In this document: positions 32,787 to 41,507 of the stretch, in pieces
Numbering within the stretch: the first letter of the stretch is position 1
How the letters are laid out: each line of letters opens with the position of its first letter
Source of the DNA: an uncultured Alphaproteobacteria bacterium
GTDB taxonomy: Bacteria; Pseudomonadota; Alphaproteobacteria; Geminicoccales; Geminicoccaceae
Assembly: GCA_937926445.1 (NCBI GenBank)
Contig: CALBAK010000008.1
Coordinates: 19,306-83,305 of the forward strand
Direction of reading: 5' to 3'
DNA length: 64,000 nt
Notes under the pieces: model-generated
The model's input: only the letters and a program-made list of their open reading frames with translations
Database searches by the model: none
What the model was told of the DNA's origin: nothing
Translations under genes and position numbers: made by a program

Positions 32787-33656
32787 GTGGCCACCGCCCT
32801 CGCCCACGCCGAGCCCGAGCCGGCGCCGAGCCTCCGGCTGGGCCGCCGGCTCGCCCGCAACCGTCTGACCCTCCTCGGTGGGACGGTCGTCCTTCTGTTC
32901 GTCCTGGTCGCCCTCTTCGCCCCGTTCCTGGCTCCCTTCGATCCGATCGAGAGCAACTGGCTCGCGGTCCGCAAGCCGCCTTTCACGACCTTCTGGCTGG
33001 GCACCGACGAGCTCGGCCGCGACATCCTCTCGCGCCTGATCTGGGGTGATCGCGCTTGGCTGCTCGCGGGCGTCCTCCCGGTCGCCATCGCCGTGGTCGT
33101 GGGCGTGCCGTTCGGCATCCTCGCGGCCTATGTGCGCGGTTGGGTCGACGCCCTGATCGGGCGGCTCACCGAGGCGCTGCTGGCCTGCCCCTTCCTCATC
33201 CTGGCGATCGCGCTCGCGGCCTTTCCCGGGCCCTCGCTCGGCAACGCCACGATCGCGATCGGGATCTCCGCCACCCCGATCTTCGTCCGCCTGGCGCGTG
33301 GCCAGACCATGGCCGTACTCGCCGAGGATCACGTCTTGGGCGCCCGCGCCGTCGGCTGCCCGCACCGGTGGATCGTGCTCGTCTACGTGCTGCCGAACAT
33401 CGCCGCCCCGATCCTCGTGCAAGCCACCCTCGCGATCGCCGGGGCGATCATCGCCGAGGCCTCGCTCTACTTCCTCGGCCTCGGCCAGCAGCCGCCCGCC
33501 CCCTCCTGGGGCAGCATGCTCAATACCGCCAAGAATTTCATGAGCCAGGCGCCTCGGATGTCGGTCTCGCCCGGGCTCGCGATCGGCCTCGTCGTGCCGG
33601 CCTTCGACCTTCTCGGCGACGGTCTCCGGGACGCCCTCGACCCGCGCGAGAGCTGA
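32787..33656 (+). CDS. Peptide ABC transporter permease (DppC-type)
   Basis: A 289-residue permease with the DppC/OppC N-terminal helix and the marker FWLGTDELGRDILSRLIWG near residue 70. The coupling-helix region VLGARAVGCPHRWIVLVYVLPN and the closing ASLYFLGLGQQPPAPSWG are typical. GTG start, 3 bases after the DppB stop. Together with the preceding genes it completes a D-F-A-B-C importer, although the two ATPase genes carry defects. Confidence 0.93.
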   Translation: MATALAHAEPEPAPSLRLGRRLARNRLTLLGGTVVLLFVLVALFAPFLAPFDPIESNWLAVRKPPFTTFWLGTDELGRDILSRLIWGDRAWLLAGVLPVAIAVVVGVPFGILAAYVRGWVDALIGRLTEALLACPFLILAIALAAFPGPSLGNATIAIGISATPIFVRLARGQTMAVLAEDHVLGARAVGCPHRWIVLVYVLPNIAAPILVQATLAIAGAIIAEASLYFLGLGQQPPAPSWGSMLNTAKNFMSQAPRMSVSPGLAIGLVVPAFDLLGDGLRDALDPRES

Positions 33657-33680
33657 ACAGTCGACCACGGAGGAGCGCAC

Positions 33681-35477
33681 ATGAGCGGCTTCAACACCCG
33701 GCCCGTGATCAGCGGCACTTTCGGGGTGGTGGCCTCGACCCACTGGATCGCCTCGCAGGCCGCCATGCGGATGCCGGAGCTGGGCGGCAACGCCTTCGAT
33801 GCGGCGGTCGCCGGCGGCTTCACCCTGCAGGTCGTCGAGCCGCACCTCAACGGTCCGGGTGGCGACATGCCCGCCATCCTCTGGGACGCAAGCGGCCGCC
33901 GCGTCCGCGTCCTCTGCGGCCAAGGGCCGGCCCCCGCCGCCGCGACGATCGAGGCCTGCCGGGAACTCGGGGTCGACGGGATCCCCGACGACGGCCTGTT
34001 GCCGGCGGTCCTCCCCGGTGCCGTCGACGCCTGGCTCCTGCTCTTCCTCGAGCACGGCACGCTCGATCTGCGAACCGTCCTCGAGCCCGCGATCGCCTAT
34101 GCCCGGGAGGGGCACCCGCTGCTCCCCCGTGCCGTCGCCACCATCGCCGGGCGGGCCGACTGGTTCCGCGCCCACTGGCCGAGCTCGGCCGCGCTCTGGC
34201 TGCCGGACGGCGCGCCGCCGGTGCCGGGCAGTCTTTTCCGCAACCGCCCGCTCGCCGCCACATGGGAGCGTCTCGTGGCCGAGGCCGAGGCTGCGGGAGG
34301 TGCGCGCGAGCGGTGGATCGAGGCCGCCCGGCGGGCCTGGCGGGAGGGCTTCGTCGCCGAGGCGATCGACCGTTTCTGCCGCCGCACCGAGGCGATGGAC
34401 TCGCTCGGCGGGCCGCACCGGGCCTTCCTGCGCGGCGCGGACCTCGCGGCCCGGAGCGCCTCCTTCGAGGAGCCCGTCACGCTCGATCTCGGCCGCCTGC
34501 GCTTCTGCAAAACGGGCCCCTGGGGCCGGGGCCCGGTGCTCCTGCAGACCCTCGCCATCCTCGAGGGCACCGGCATCGAGGCCGCCGACCCGCTCGGGCC
34601 CGATTTCGTCCATCTCGTGATCGAGGCGCTCAAGCTCGCGATGGCCGACCGCGAGGCCTTTTACGGCGATCCCGCCTTCGTCCGGGTCCCCCTCGACCGG
34701 CTCCTCGACAGGGACTACGCGGCCGATCGACGGCGGCTGATCGGCCCCGAGGCGAGCGGCGATTTCCTGCCCGGCTCGATCCCCGGATTCGAGCGGCAGC
34801 GCGCGCTCGCCATCGAGGGCTGGCGGTGGGCCTGTCTGGAAGAGGGCCCGATCGGCACCGAGCCGACCTTCGGGCATCTGCAGGAGCCGCGCGGCCGCGG
34901 CGACACCTGCCACATCGACGTGGCCGACCGCTTCGGCAACCTGATTTCCGCCACCCCCTCGGGCGGCTGGCTGCAGTCGAGCCCGACGATCCCCGAACTC
35001 GGCTTCTGCCTCGGATCGCGCGGCCAGATGTTCCGCCTCGAGCCGGAGCGACCGGACGCACTGGCACCCGGCAAGCGGCCGCGCACCACCCTCTCGCCCA
35101 CTCTCGTCCTCGAGGACGGCGAGCCCCGGCTCGCCTGTGGCACGCCCGGCGGCGACCAGCAGGACCAATGGCAGCTCGTCTTCCTGCTGCGCCACCTGTT
35201 CCACGGCCTCGATCTGCAGGCGGCAATCGACGCGCCGCTCTTCCACGGCGAGCACTGGCCGCTCTCCTTCTGGCCGCGCCGGGCCAGGCCCCGCTCGGTG
35301 CCGATCGAGGACCGGTTCGCCTACGCCACACTCGAGGAGCTCTCCCGCCGCGGCCATCGCCTCGCGATCCGGGAGGGCTGGTCGATCGGCCGGCTCACCG
35401 CCACGGTGCGCGCGGGCGGGGTTCTGGCCGCCGCCGCCACGCCGCGCCAGATGCAGGCCTACGCCGTCGGCCGCTAG
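33681..35477 (+). CDS. Gamma-glutamyltransferase-family protein
   Basis: A 598-residue Ntn-hydrolase of the gamma-glutamyltransferase family, which is made as a proenzyme and cleaves itself before a threonine. The likely nucleophile is the Thr of RGDTCHIDVADRFGN near residue 412; classical enzymes have TTH there. The N-terminal GGNAFDAAVAGGFTLQVVEPHLNGPGGD and the C-terminal GTPGGDQQDQWQ block are family marks. I see no signal peptide, so a cytoplasmic role downstream of the importer is likely. It lies 24 bases after the permease gene. The stop is TAG. Confidence 0.9.
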   Translation: MSGFNTRPVISGTFGVVASTHWIASQAAMRMPELGGNAFDAAVAGGFTLQVVEPHLNGPGGDMPAILWDASGRRVRVLCGQGPAPAAATIEACRELGVDGIPDDGLLPAVLPGAVDAWLLLFLEHGTLDLRTVLEPAIAYAREGHPLLPRAVATIAGRADWFRAHWPSSAALWLPDGAPPVPGSLFRNRPLAATWERLVAEAEAAGGARERWIEAARRAWREGFVAEAIDRFCRRTEAMDSLGGPHRAFLRGADLAARSASFEEPVTLDLGRLRFCKTGPWGRGPVLLQTLAILEGTGIEAADPLGPDFVHLVIEALKLAMADREAFYGDPAFVRVPLDRLLDRDYAADRRRLIGPEASGDFLPGSIPGFERQRALAIEGWRWACLEEGPIGTEPTFGHLQEPRGRGDTCHIDVADRFGNLISATPSGGWLQSSPTIPELGFCLGSRGQMFRLEPERPDALAPGKRPRTTLSPTLVLEDGEPRLACGTPGGDQQDQWQLVFLLRHLFHGLDLQAAIDAPLFHGEHWPLSFWPRRARPRSVPIEDRFAYATLEELSRRGHRLAIREGWSIGRLTATVRAGGVLAAAATPRQMQAYAVGR

Positions 35478-35555
35478 CCGGCCGGCCACGGCGCGCAGCA
35501 CCGCCTGCCCGAGGCCGAGGAGCAGAGCCGACAGGAGACTCACGAGGAATGCCAA
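35478..35555 (-). other. Short hydrophobic reading frame behind a tandem YAAC element
   Basis: On the minus strand a TTG at 35555, preceded by GGAGGG at 6 bases, opens a frame beginning AFLVSLLSALLLGLGQAVL, which fits one membrane helix. It lies 36 bases downstream of the tandem element at 35591-35613. The frame has no stop in the intergenic region and continues antisense into the gamma-glutamyltransferase gene. Its layout closely resembles the one at 9.5 kb. Confidence 0.2.
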
Positions 35556-35761
35556 CGATATCCCTCCGCCTGCCGGTTCCCTTGTCGCTCGGAAAGGTTG
35601 ACGAAAGGTTGACGCCGGCGCTCGTGACGGCGGCGCCGGCGGATCGCACCCGTTTCGGCCACTGCGCCGCCGGCGGCCCGCTGCTGTGGGCTCCCGGTTC
35701 GGCGACGCCGCCGACGGGAGAATCGTCGCCGCGAGCGAAGCGAGGGGAAGGGCACCTGTGA
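35549..35761 (+). CDS. Possible small protein of 70 residues upstream of DUF1028
   Basis: ATG at 35549 directly follows CGAGG, and the frame ends with a TGA that overlaps the GTG start of the DUF1028 gene (GTGA), an operon-like junction. The product has no recognisable domain and is basic and proline-rich at its end. The frame spans the tandem YAAC element, so it may equally be chance. Confidence 0.2.
   Translation: MPTISLRLPVPLSLGKVDERLTPALVTAAPADRTRFGHCAAGGPLLWAPGSATPPTGESSPRAKRGEGHL
35591..35613 (-). promoter_or_regulatory. Tandem YAACCTTTC element, CtrA-like spacing
   Basis: On the minus strand CGTCAACCTTTCG is followed directly by TCAACCTTTCC: two TCAA cores separated by seven bases, the spacing of a CtrA box. 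On the plus strand this is a perfect 11-bp tandem repeat of GAAAGGTTGAC. It lies between the gamma-glutamyltransferase and DUF1028 genes. Confidence 0.45.
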
Positions 35762-36468
35762 CCTGGTCGATCATCGTCCGCGACCCCGCGCGGAACCTGT
35801 TCGGCATCGCCGTTGCGACCCGCTTCTTCGCCGTGGGCGCCCTGGTGCCGCACGCGAGCCCGGTGGGGGCGGTCGCCACCCAGGCTCTCGTCAACCCGAC
35901 CTACGGGCCGCGTGGCCTTCGACTCCTGGCCGAAGGAGTGGCGCCCGAGATGGCGGTCGCCACCCTCGTGGGCCTCGATTCCGGCCGCGAGACCCGCCAG
36001 CTCCACCTGATGGACAGGGACGGCCGCTCGGCGCGCTGGACCGGGCGCGACTGCATCGATTGGTGCGGCCATCGAGCGGCCCCCGACGTCTCGCTCGCCG
36101 GCAACATGCTCGCGGGCCCAGAGGTGCTGGACGCCACCCTCGAGACTTGGCTCGCGCGCGCCGATTTGCCGCTCGTGCCCCGCCTGCTCGCGGCGATGCG
36201 ATCGGGCGAGGCCGTGGGCGGCGACAAGCGCGGCAAGCAGTCGGCCGCGATCCTGGTGCAGGGGGCGGAGCCCTTCCCGCGCCTGTCGATCCGGGTCGAC
36301 GACCATGCCGAGCCGCTCGACGAGCTCGAGCGGCTCTACCGGGTGGCCAAGGAGCGCTTTCTGCCCTTCTCCGCCGCCTTCCCGAAGAGCGAACGCGATC
36401 CGGGCCTGTTCGATCGGGCGCGGATCGAGGCCATGGTCGCCGAGGCCGCGGGCGAGGTCGAGCTTTGA
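35758..36468 (+). CDS. DUF1028-family protein
   Basis: A 236-residue DUF1028 protein. The N-terminus TWSIIVRDPARNLFGIAVATRFFAVGALVPHA (in part) and the block SLAGNMLAGPEVLDATLETW are diagnostic. DUF1028 proteins have an Ntn-hydrolase-like fold and are often encoded beside peptide importers and gamma-glutamyltransferases, so amide hydrolysis is suspected but not shown. GTG start behind GAGGGGAAGG. The TGA stop overlaps the TTG start of the next gene. Confidence 0.9.
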   Translation: MTWSIIVRDPARNLFGIAVATRFFAVGALVPHASPVGAVATQALVNPTYGPRGLRLLAEGVAPEMAVATLVGLDSGRETRQLHLMDRDGRSARWTGRDCIDWCGHRAAPDVSLAGNMLAGPEVLDATLETWLARADLPLVPRLLAAMRSGEAVGGDKRGKQSAAILVQGAEPFPRLSIRVDDHAEPLDELERLYRVAKERFLPFSAAFPKSERDPGLFDRARIEAMVAEAAGEVEL

Positions 36469-38024
36469 GGGCGTCGCGCCGCGGCACGCTCGCGTTCGGG
36501 GCTGCCCTCGCGGCTCTCGCCGCCGTCCCGCGCCGGCCCCGGGCGACAGACGCGCCGGGCGAGCCCTGGTCCTTCGAGCGGCTCGTCGAGCGCGCCCGTC
36601 GTCTCGCGCGCGAGCCCTTCCGGCCGCCGCCGCGGCCCGCCCCCGAACTCGTCGAGGCGATCGACTACGAGCGCCACGGCCGGATCCACTTCCGGCGCGA
36701 GCGGGCGCTCTGGGCCGAGGGACCGGGTCGCTTCCCGGTCACCTTCTTCCCGCTCGGCCGCTTCTTCCCCCATCCCGTGGCGATCCACGCCGTCGAGAAC
36801 GGCCGCGCCCGACCCGTGCCCTTCGACCCTTCGCTCTTCGAGAGCCCACAGGGCCATCCCTGGCGGGCGATCGGGGAAGCGGGCGGCTTCGCCGGTTTTC
36901 GCGTCCACGAGGCCCGTTCGCGACCCGACTGGAAGACCCAGGATTGGCTCGCCTTTTTGGGCGCCTCCTATTTCCGGGCGATCGGCGAACTCGGCCAGTA
37001 CGGCCTCTCCGCCCGCGGGGTGGCGATCGACGCGGCAGAGCCTTCGGGCGAAGAGTTCCCGGCCTTCACCGCCTTCTGGCTGTACCCCTCGGTGCGGGTC
37101 GAGGAACCCGTCACGATCGAGGCGCTCTTGGACGGGCCCTCGCTCACCGGTGCCTTCCGCTTCCTCGCCTGGCGGGGGGCGGGGGTGATCATGGAGGTCG
37201 AGGCGCGGCTGTTCTTCCGGCGCCGAGTGGCCCGGCTCGGCATCGCGCCCTTGACCTCGATGTTCTGGTACGGCGAGCACGGCTCGAGCCGCTGGCTCGA
37301 CTGGCGCCCCGAGGTCCACGATTCCGACGGCCTCGCCATCTGGACCGGGGCGGGCGAGCGGATCTGGCGGCCGCTCAACAACCCCGAAGTGGTGGTCGTC
37401 TCGAGCTTCCTCGACCGCGATCCGAGAGGCTTCGGCCTCCTCCAGCGCGACCGCGAGGTCGAACACTATCTGGACGGCGTACGGTTCGAGCGGCGGCCTT
37501 CGGCCTGGGTCGAGCCCCTCGATCATTGGGGCCAGGGTGCGGTCCAGCTCGTGGAGATCCCGACCGACCACGAGATCCACGACAACATCGTCGCCATGTG
37601 GGTGCCGAAGGAGCCGCCGCCCGCCGGTGGCGAGGCGGCCTTCCGCTACCGGCTCTTCTGGCTGGCCGACGATCCCTACCTGCCGCGCGAGATCGCCACC
37701 GTGGCGGCCACCCGGATCGGCCGCGGCAACGAGCCCGGCAAGCCGCGCGCCCTCGACATCTTCCGCATCGTCGTCGAGTTCGAGGGCCGGCCACTGGACG
37801 CCCTGCCGCACGGCACGCTGCCCGAGCCGGTCGTGGACGCTTCGCGCGGTCGCATCGCCTCGGCGGTCGTCGAGCCGGTGCCGGGGACGCGGCGGCTGCG
37901 GATCCTCTTCGACCTGCACGCCCCGGGCCCCGAGCCGGTCGAGCTGCGCGGCTTTCTGCGGCTGGCGGACCGGCCCTTGTCCGAGACCTGGCTGTTCCAG
38001 CTGCGACCGGGAGCGACGGGATGA
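36465..38024 (+). CDS. opgD: Periplasmic glucan biosynthesis protein (OpgD/OpgG family)
   Basis: A 519-residue MdoG/OpgG-family protein involved in making osmoregulated periplasmic glucans. The N-terminus SRRGTLAFGAALAALAA carries a twin-arginine (Tat) signal, which points to OpgD rather than Sec-dependent OpgG. Family blocks include FRVHEARSRPDWKTQDWLAFLGASYFRA (in part), PLTSMFWYGEHG and WRPEVHDSDGLAIWTGAGERIWRPLNNP (in part). TTG start overlaps the DUF1028 stop (TTGA). A glucosyltransferase (OpgH) is not in the window. The link to the peptide importer is unexpected. Confidence 0.9.
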   Translation: MRASRRGTLAFGAALAALAAVPRRPRATDAPGEPWSFERLVERARRLAREPFRPPPRPAPELVEAIDYERHGRIHFRRERALWAEGPGRFPVTFFPLGRFFPHPVAIHAVENGRARPVPFDPSLFESPQGHPWRAIGEAGGFAGFRVHEARSRPDWKTQDWLAFLGASYFRAIGELGQYGLSARGVAIDAAEPSGEEFPAFTAFWLYPSVRVEEPVTIEALLDGPSLTGAFRFLAWRGAGVIMEVEARLFFRRRVARLGIAPLTSMFWYGEHGSSRWLDWRPEVHDSDGLAIWTGAGERIWRPLNNPEVVVVSSFLDRDPRGFGLLQRDREVEHYLDGVRFERRPSAWVEPLDHWGQGAVQLVEIPTDHEIHDNIVAMWVPKEPPPAGGEAAFRYRLFWLADDPYLPREIATVAATRIGRGNEPGKPRALDIFRIVVEFEGRPLDALPHGTLPEPVVDASRGRIASAVVEPVPGTRRLRILFDLHAPGPEPVELRGFLRLADRPLSETWLFQLRPGATG

Positions 38025-38527
38025 ACGAGCCGCATCGGCCCGAGGAGCACCGCCGCGGCCTCCTCCGCCGCGAATTCGAAGCCGCACGCGGTCGCTGGCG
38101 GGTTCTGGGCCTCTACGAGCGCTTCGAACAGACCGTGGTCGTGGCGCTCACCGCGGTGATCGCGATCATCGTCGTGGCCGCGCTCTGGAACCTCGTCCTC
38201 GAGGTGATCGCGAGCCTGATCTGGAAGGGCCAGCTCGACGTGACCGAGCACGCCGCCTTCCAGCGCGTCTTCGGCATGATCTTCACGGTGGTCATCGCTC
38301 TCGAATTCAAGCGCTCGCTGCTCGTCACCGTCGAGCGCCGGCGCGGCCTGGTCCACGTCCGCGTCATGGTGCTGCTCGCCCTGCTCGCGATTCTGCGCAA
38401 GCTCATCATCCTCGATCTCGGCGAGACCGAGGCCGGCAAGGTCCTCGCGCTCGCGGCCGTCCTCGTCGGGCTCGGCGCGGTCTACTGGGCGGTCCGCGAG
38501 CAGGACCGCCGGCTCGGCGAGGGCTGA
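38021..38527 (+). CDS. PsiE-like membrane protein
   Basis: A 168-residue protein with about four hydrophobic helices (near residues 38-60, 75-95, 112-130 and 138-155) that matches the phosphate-starvation-inducible PsiE family in length and in segments such as GMIFTVVIALEFKRSLLV and LLAILRKLIILDL. Function is unknown. Its ATG overlaps the TGA of the glucan gene (ATGA), so it belongs to the same transcription unit. A phosphate-responsive promoter is not visible nearby. Confidence 0.8.
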   Translation: MNEPHRPEEHRRGLLRREFEAARGRWRVLGLYERFEQTVVVALTAVIAIIVVAALWNLVLEVIASLIWKGQLDVTEHAAFQRVFGMIFTVVIALEFKRSLLVTVERRRGLVHVRVMVLLALLAILRKLIILDLGETEAGKVLALAAVLVGLGAVYWAVREQDRRLGEG

Positions 38528-38608
38528 GCGCGCTCGCCGCCAGGGAGATGACAGACCCTCCGCGGCCCGGCTATGAGGCGACCGCGACCCGGATCGGAGG
38601 AGGCATCG

Positions 38609-39610
38609 ATGCGACGCGGATCCCTCGCCTTCGTTCTCGCCACGGCGGCGCTCGCCCTGCTCACGACCGGCACCGCTCGGGCCCAGATCGAACTCAAAGC
38701 GAGCCATCAGTTCCCGGGAGGGAAGGGCGACATCCGAGACGAAATGGTCCAGATCATCGCCCGCGAGGTCGAAAAGGCGAACGTCGGCCTCACCGTCAAG
38801 GTCTTCCCAGGTGCCTCCCTGGTCAAAGCGCAGGAGCAGTGGAACGCGCTCCTCAAAGGTCAGATCGACATCTCCGCCTTCCCGCTCGACTACGCCTCGG
38901 GCCGCCATCCCCAGTTCGGCGCCACACTGATGCCGGGGCTGGTGCTGAGCCACGAGCGGGCCCGGCGGCTCAACGCCTCGCCCTTCATGAAGGACATCAA
39001 GAAGATCATCGAGGACGCCGGCATCCTGGTCCTGGCCGATGCCTGGCTCGCCGGCGCCTTCGGCGCCAAGGACAAGTGCATCCTCGAGCCGGCCGACGCC
39101 AAGGGCCTCAAGGTCCGCTCGGCCGGCGCCACCTTCGCCGAGATGTGGGCGGGAGCCGGCGCCTCCATCGTGAGCATCCCCTCCAACGAGGTCTACAACG
39201 CGCTGCAGACCGGCGTCGCCCAGGCGACCGACACCTCGACCGGCAGCTTCGTCTCCTTCCGGCTCTACGAGCAACTGAAGTGCGTGACCGCACCGGGCGA
39301 CAACGCGCTCTGGTTCATGTACGAGCCGGTGCTCATGGCCAAGCGCAGCTTCGACAAGCTCGACGCCAAGCAGAAGGAGGTGCTGCTCGCCGCGGCCAAG
39401 AAGAGCGAGGACTATTTCGCCGCCGAGAGCAAGAAGCTCGACGAGCAGTTCGTCGCCACCTTCGAGAAGGCCGGGGTCAAAGTCGTGACCATGACGCCCG
39501 AGCAGGTGAAGAAGTGGCAGGAGGTGGCGAAGGCGACCTCCTACAAGACGTTCGCCGAGCAGGTCCCGGGCGGCAAGGAGCTGATCGAGAAGGCGCTCGC
39601 CGTCCCCTGA
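38609..39610 (+). CDS. TRAP transporter solute-binding protein (DctP)
   Basis: A 333-residue periplasmic receptor of a TRAP transporter. It has a Sec signal peptide (RRGSLAFVLATAALALL, cleavage after ARA near residue 27) and DctP-family blocks such as SHQFPGGKGDIRDEMVQ, GADLAKA-like ASLVKAQEQWNALLKGQIDISAF (in part) and EMWAGAGASIVSIPSNEVYNALQTG (in part). GGAGGAGG precedes the ATG at 5 bases; an earlier in-frame start lacks such a site. It is followed by the small and large membrane subunits. The substrate, probably an organic acid, cannot be specified. Confidence 0.93.
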   Translation: MRRGSLAFVLATAALALLTTGTARAQIELKASHQFPGGKGDIRDEMVQIIAREVEKANVGLTVKVFPGASLVKAQEQWNALLKGQIDISAFPLDYASGRHPQFGATLMPGLVLSHERARRLNASPFMKDIKKIIEDAGILVLADAWLAGAFGAKDKCILEPADAKGLKVRSAGATFAEMWAGAGASIVSIPSNEVYNALQTGVAQATDTSTGSFVSFRLYEQLKCVTAPGDNALWFMYEPVLMAKRSFDKLDAKQKEVLLAAAKKSEDYFAAESKKLDEQFVATFEKAGVKVVTMTPEQVKKWQEVAKATSYKTFAEQVPGGKELIEKALAVP

Positions 39611-39647
39611 GCCGGCGGCCCGGCTCGCGACCGGCGGAACCCCGGTC

Positions 39648-40166
39648 TTGGCGGCCTTCGCTCGGGTCGTCGAAGCCCTCTCGCGCGCCGCCGGCGCCTT
39701 CGCCGCGGCGCTCGTGGTGGCGGCCGTCCTCGTCGTCTGCCAGATGCTCGTGGTCCGCCACGGCCTCGGCCGTTCGGCGATCTGGCAGAACGAGTTCGTC
39801 ACCTTCGCCCTCGTCGCCGCCACCTTCCTGGGTGCCCCCTACGTGCTCCTGCGCCGGGCCCATGTCGCGGTCGAGCTCGTGCCGCTCTGGCTCGGGCCCG
39901 CGGGCCGCCGCCGCCTCGGTCTCTCGGCCTCGGCCCTCGGCTTCCTCTTCTGCCTCGTCCTCTTCCTCGCCTCGCTCGAATGGTGGTGGGAGGCCTGGAG
40001 CTTGAACCTCAAGACCTCCTCCATGTGGCGGGCGCGGCTGTGGATCCCGTATCTCTCGCTGCCCGTCGGCAGCCTGCTCCTCGCGCTCCAGTACCTGGTC
40101 GAGCTCTGGAAAATCGCGACCGGCCGGCTCCCGGCTTGCGCGACGGCGCCCGGGGGATCGGCTTGA
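39648..40166 (+). CDS. TRAP transporter small permease (DctQ)
   Basis: A 172-residue protein with four hydrophobic helices, the DctQ layout. WQNEFVTFALVAATFLGAPYVLLRRAHVAVEL (in part) contains the family's conserved E..F and HV.V elements. TTG start. The stop overlaps the TTG start of the DctM gene (TTGA). Confidence 0.92.
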   Translation: MAAFARVVEALSRAAGAFAAALVVAAVLVVCQMLVVRHGLGRSAIWQNEFVTFALVAATFLGAPYVLLRRAHVAVELVPLWLGPAGRRRLGLSASALGFLFCLVLFLASLEWWWEAWSLNLKTSSMWRARLWIPYLSLPVGSLLLALQYLVELWKIATGRLPACATAPGGSA

Positions 40167-41479
40167 GCCCGCTCACCCTCGGCCTTTCGATCGGCCTCGC
40201 CACGATCCTCGTGCTCGCCACCGGCGTGCCCGTGGCCTTCGGCCTCGGCATCGTGGCGCTCGCCTTCCTCCTCGCTTTCGAGGGCCCGCAGGCGCTCGCC
40301 AACCTCGCCGATACGGTCTTCGCCGGCCTCAACGATTTCACCCTCGTCTCGATCCCGATGTTCGTCATGATGGGGGCGGCGGTCGCCGCCTCGCGTGCCG
40401 GCGCCGATCTCTACGAGGCGCTCTCGCGCTGGCTCTGGCGGGTGCCGGGCAACCTCGTGGTCGCCAACATCGGCGCCTGCGCGCTCTTCGCCGCCTTGAC
40501 CGGCTCCTCGCCCGCGACCTGTGCCGCGATCGGCAAGATGGGCATCCCCGAGATGCGCCGGCGCGGCTTCCCGGCCGATCTCGCGACCGGGGCGATCGCC
40601 GCCGGCGGCACGCTCGGGATCCTCATCCCGCCCTCGATCACCATGATCCTCTACGGGATCGCCTCCGAGACCTCGATCGGCCGGCTGTTCCTTGCCGGAA
40701 TCGTGCCGGGTCTGATGCTCACCCTCCTCTTCGCCCTCTGGGCGGCCTTCGCGAGCTGGCGACGCGGCGAGCGGGCCGCCTCCGGCCCGCCGCCGAGCCG
40801 GGCCGAGAAGCTCGCCGTGCTGCCGCGTGTGCTGCCGTTCCTCGCGGTGATCGCGGGTGTGGTCTGGGCGCTCTACGGCGGGATCGCCACACCGAGCGAG
40901 GCGGCCGGGGTGGGCGCCGTCCTCTGCCTTCTGCTCGTGATCCTGGTCTACCGCGTCCGCCGGCCGGGCGAACTGCGGCCGATCCTCGAGGCCACGCTGG
41001 TCGAATCGGTGATGATCCTCATGATCATCGCCACTTCGATCCTGTTCGGCACCATGCTCTCGAGCCTCTACGTGACGCAGTCGATCGCCGAATGGATCGG
41101 CTCGCTCGAGATCGGCCGCTGGACCCTCCTGTTCTGGATAAACGTCTTGTTGCTGGTCGCGGGCTGCTTCCTGCCGCCGGCTGCGATCATCCTCATGACC
41201 ACGCCGATCCTGCTGCCGATCCTCACGCGCGCGGGGTTCGACCCGGTCTGGTTCGGCGTGATATTGACCCTCAACATGGAGCTCGGGCTGATCACCCCGC
41301 CCGTCGGGCTCAACCTCTTCGTCATCAACGGCATCGCCCCGGACGTGCCCTTGCCCACCATCCTCAAGGGTGCCCTGCCCTTCATGCTGTTGATGGTGCT
41401 GCAGATCGTGATCCTCTGCCTGTTCCCCGGCCTCGCCACCTGGTTGCCCGATCTCCTGATGGGCCCGCGGCTCGGCTGA
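40163..41479 (+). CDS. TRAP transporter large permease (DctM)
   Basis: A 438-residue membrane protein with about 12 helices, the transport-conducting subunit of a sodium-driven TRAP importer. Landmarks are PMFVMMGAAVAASRAGADLYEAL, ALTGSSPATCAAIGKMGIPEMRRRGF (in part), GGTLGILIPPSITMILYG and the closing ELGLITPPVGLNLFVINGIA. TTG start overlaps the DctQ stop. The gene converges on the hypothetical gene at 41508. Confidence 0.95.
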   Translation: MSPLTLGLSIGLATILVLATGVPVAFGLGIVALAFLLAFEGPQALANLADTVFAGLNDFTLVSIPMFVMMGAAVAASRAGADLYEALSRWLWRVPGNLVVANIGACALFAALTGSSPATCAAIGKMGIPEMRRRGFPADLATGAIAAGGTLGILIPPSITMILYGIASETSIGRLFLAGIVPGLMLTLLFALWAAFASWRRGERAASGPPPSRAEKLAVLPRVLPFLAVIAGVVWALYGGIATPSEAAGVGAVLCLLLVILVYRVRRPGELRPILEATLVESVMILMIIATSILFGTMLSSLYVTQSIAEWIGSLEIGRWTLLFWINVLLLVAGCFLPPAAIILMTTPILLPILTRAGFDPVWFGVILTLNMELGLITPPVGLNLFVINGIAPDVPLPTILKGALPFMLLMVLQIVILCLFPGLATWLPDLLMGPRLG

Positions 41480-41507
41480 ACCGCCGGCCCGAACCGCGCG
41501 CCGGGGG

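Noticed and set aside
29031..35894. A 2287-codon open frame on the minus strand
   Set aside because: It is antisense to the intact peptide-transporter and gamma-glutamyltransferase genes and is open only because of the high GC content; its translation is low-complexity.
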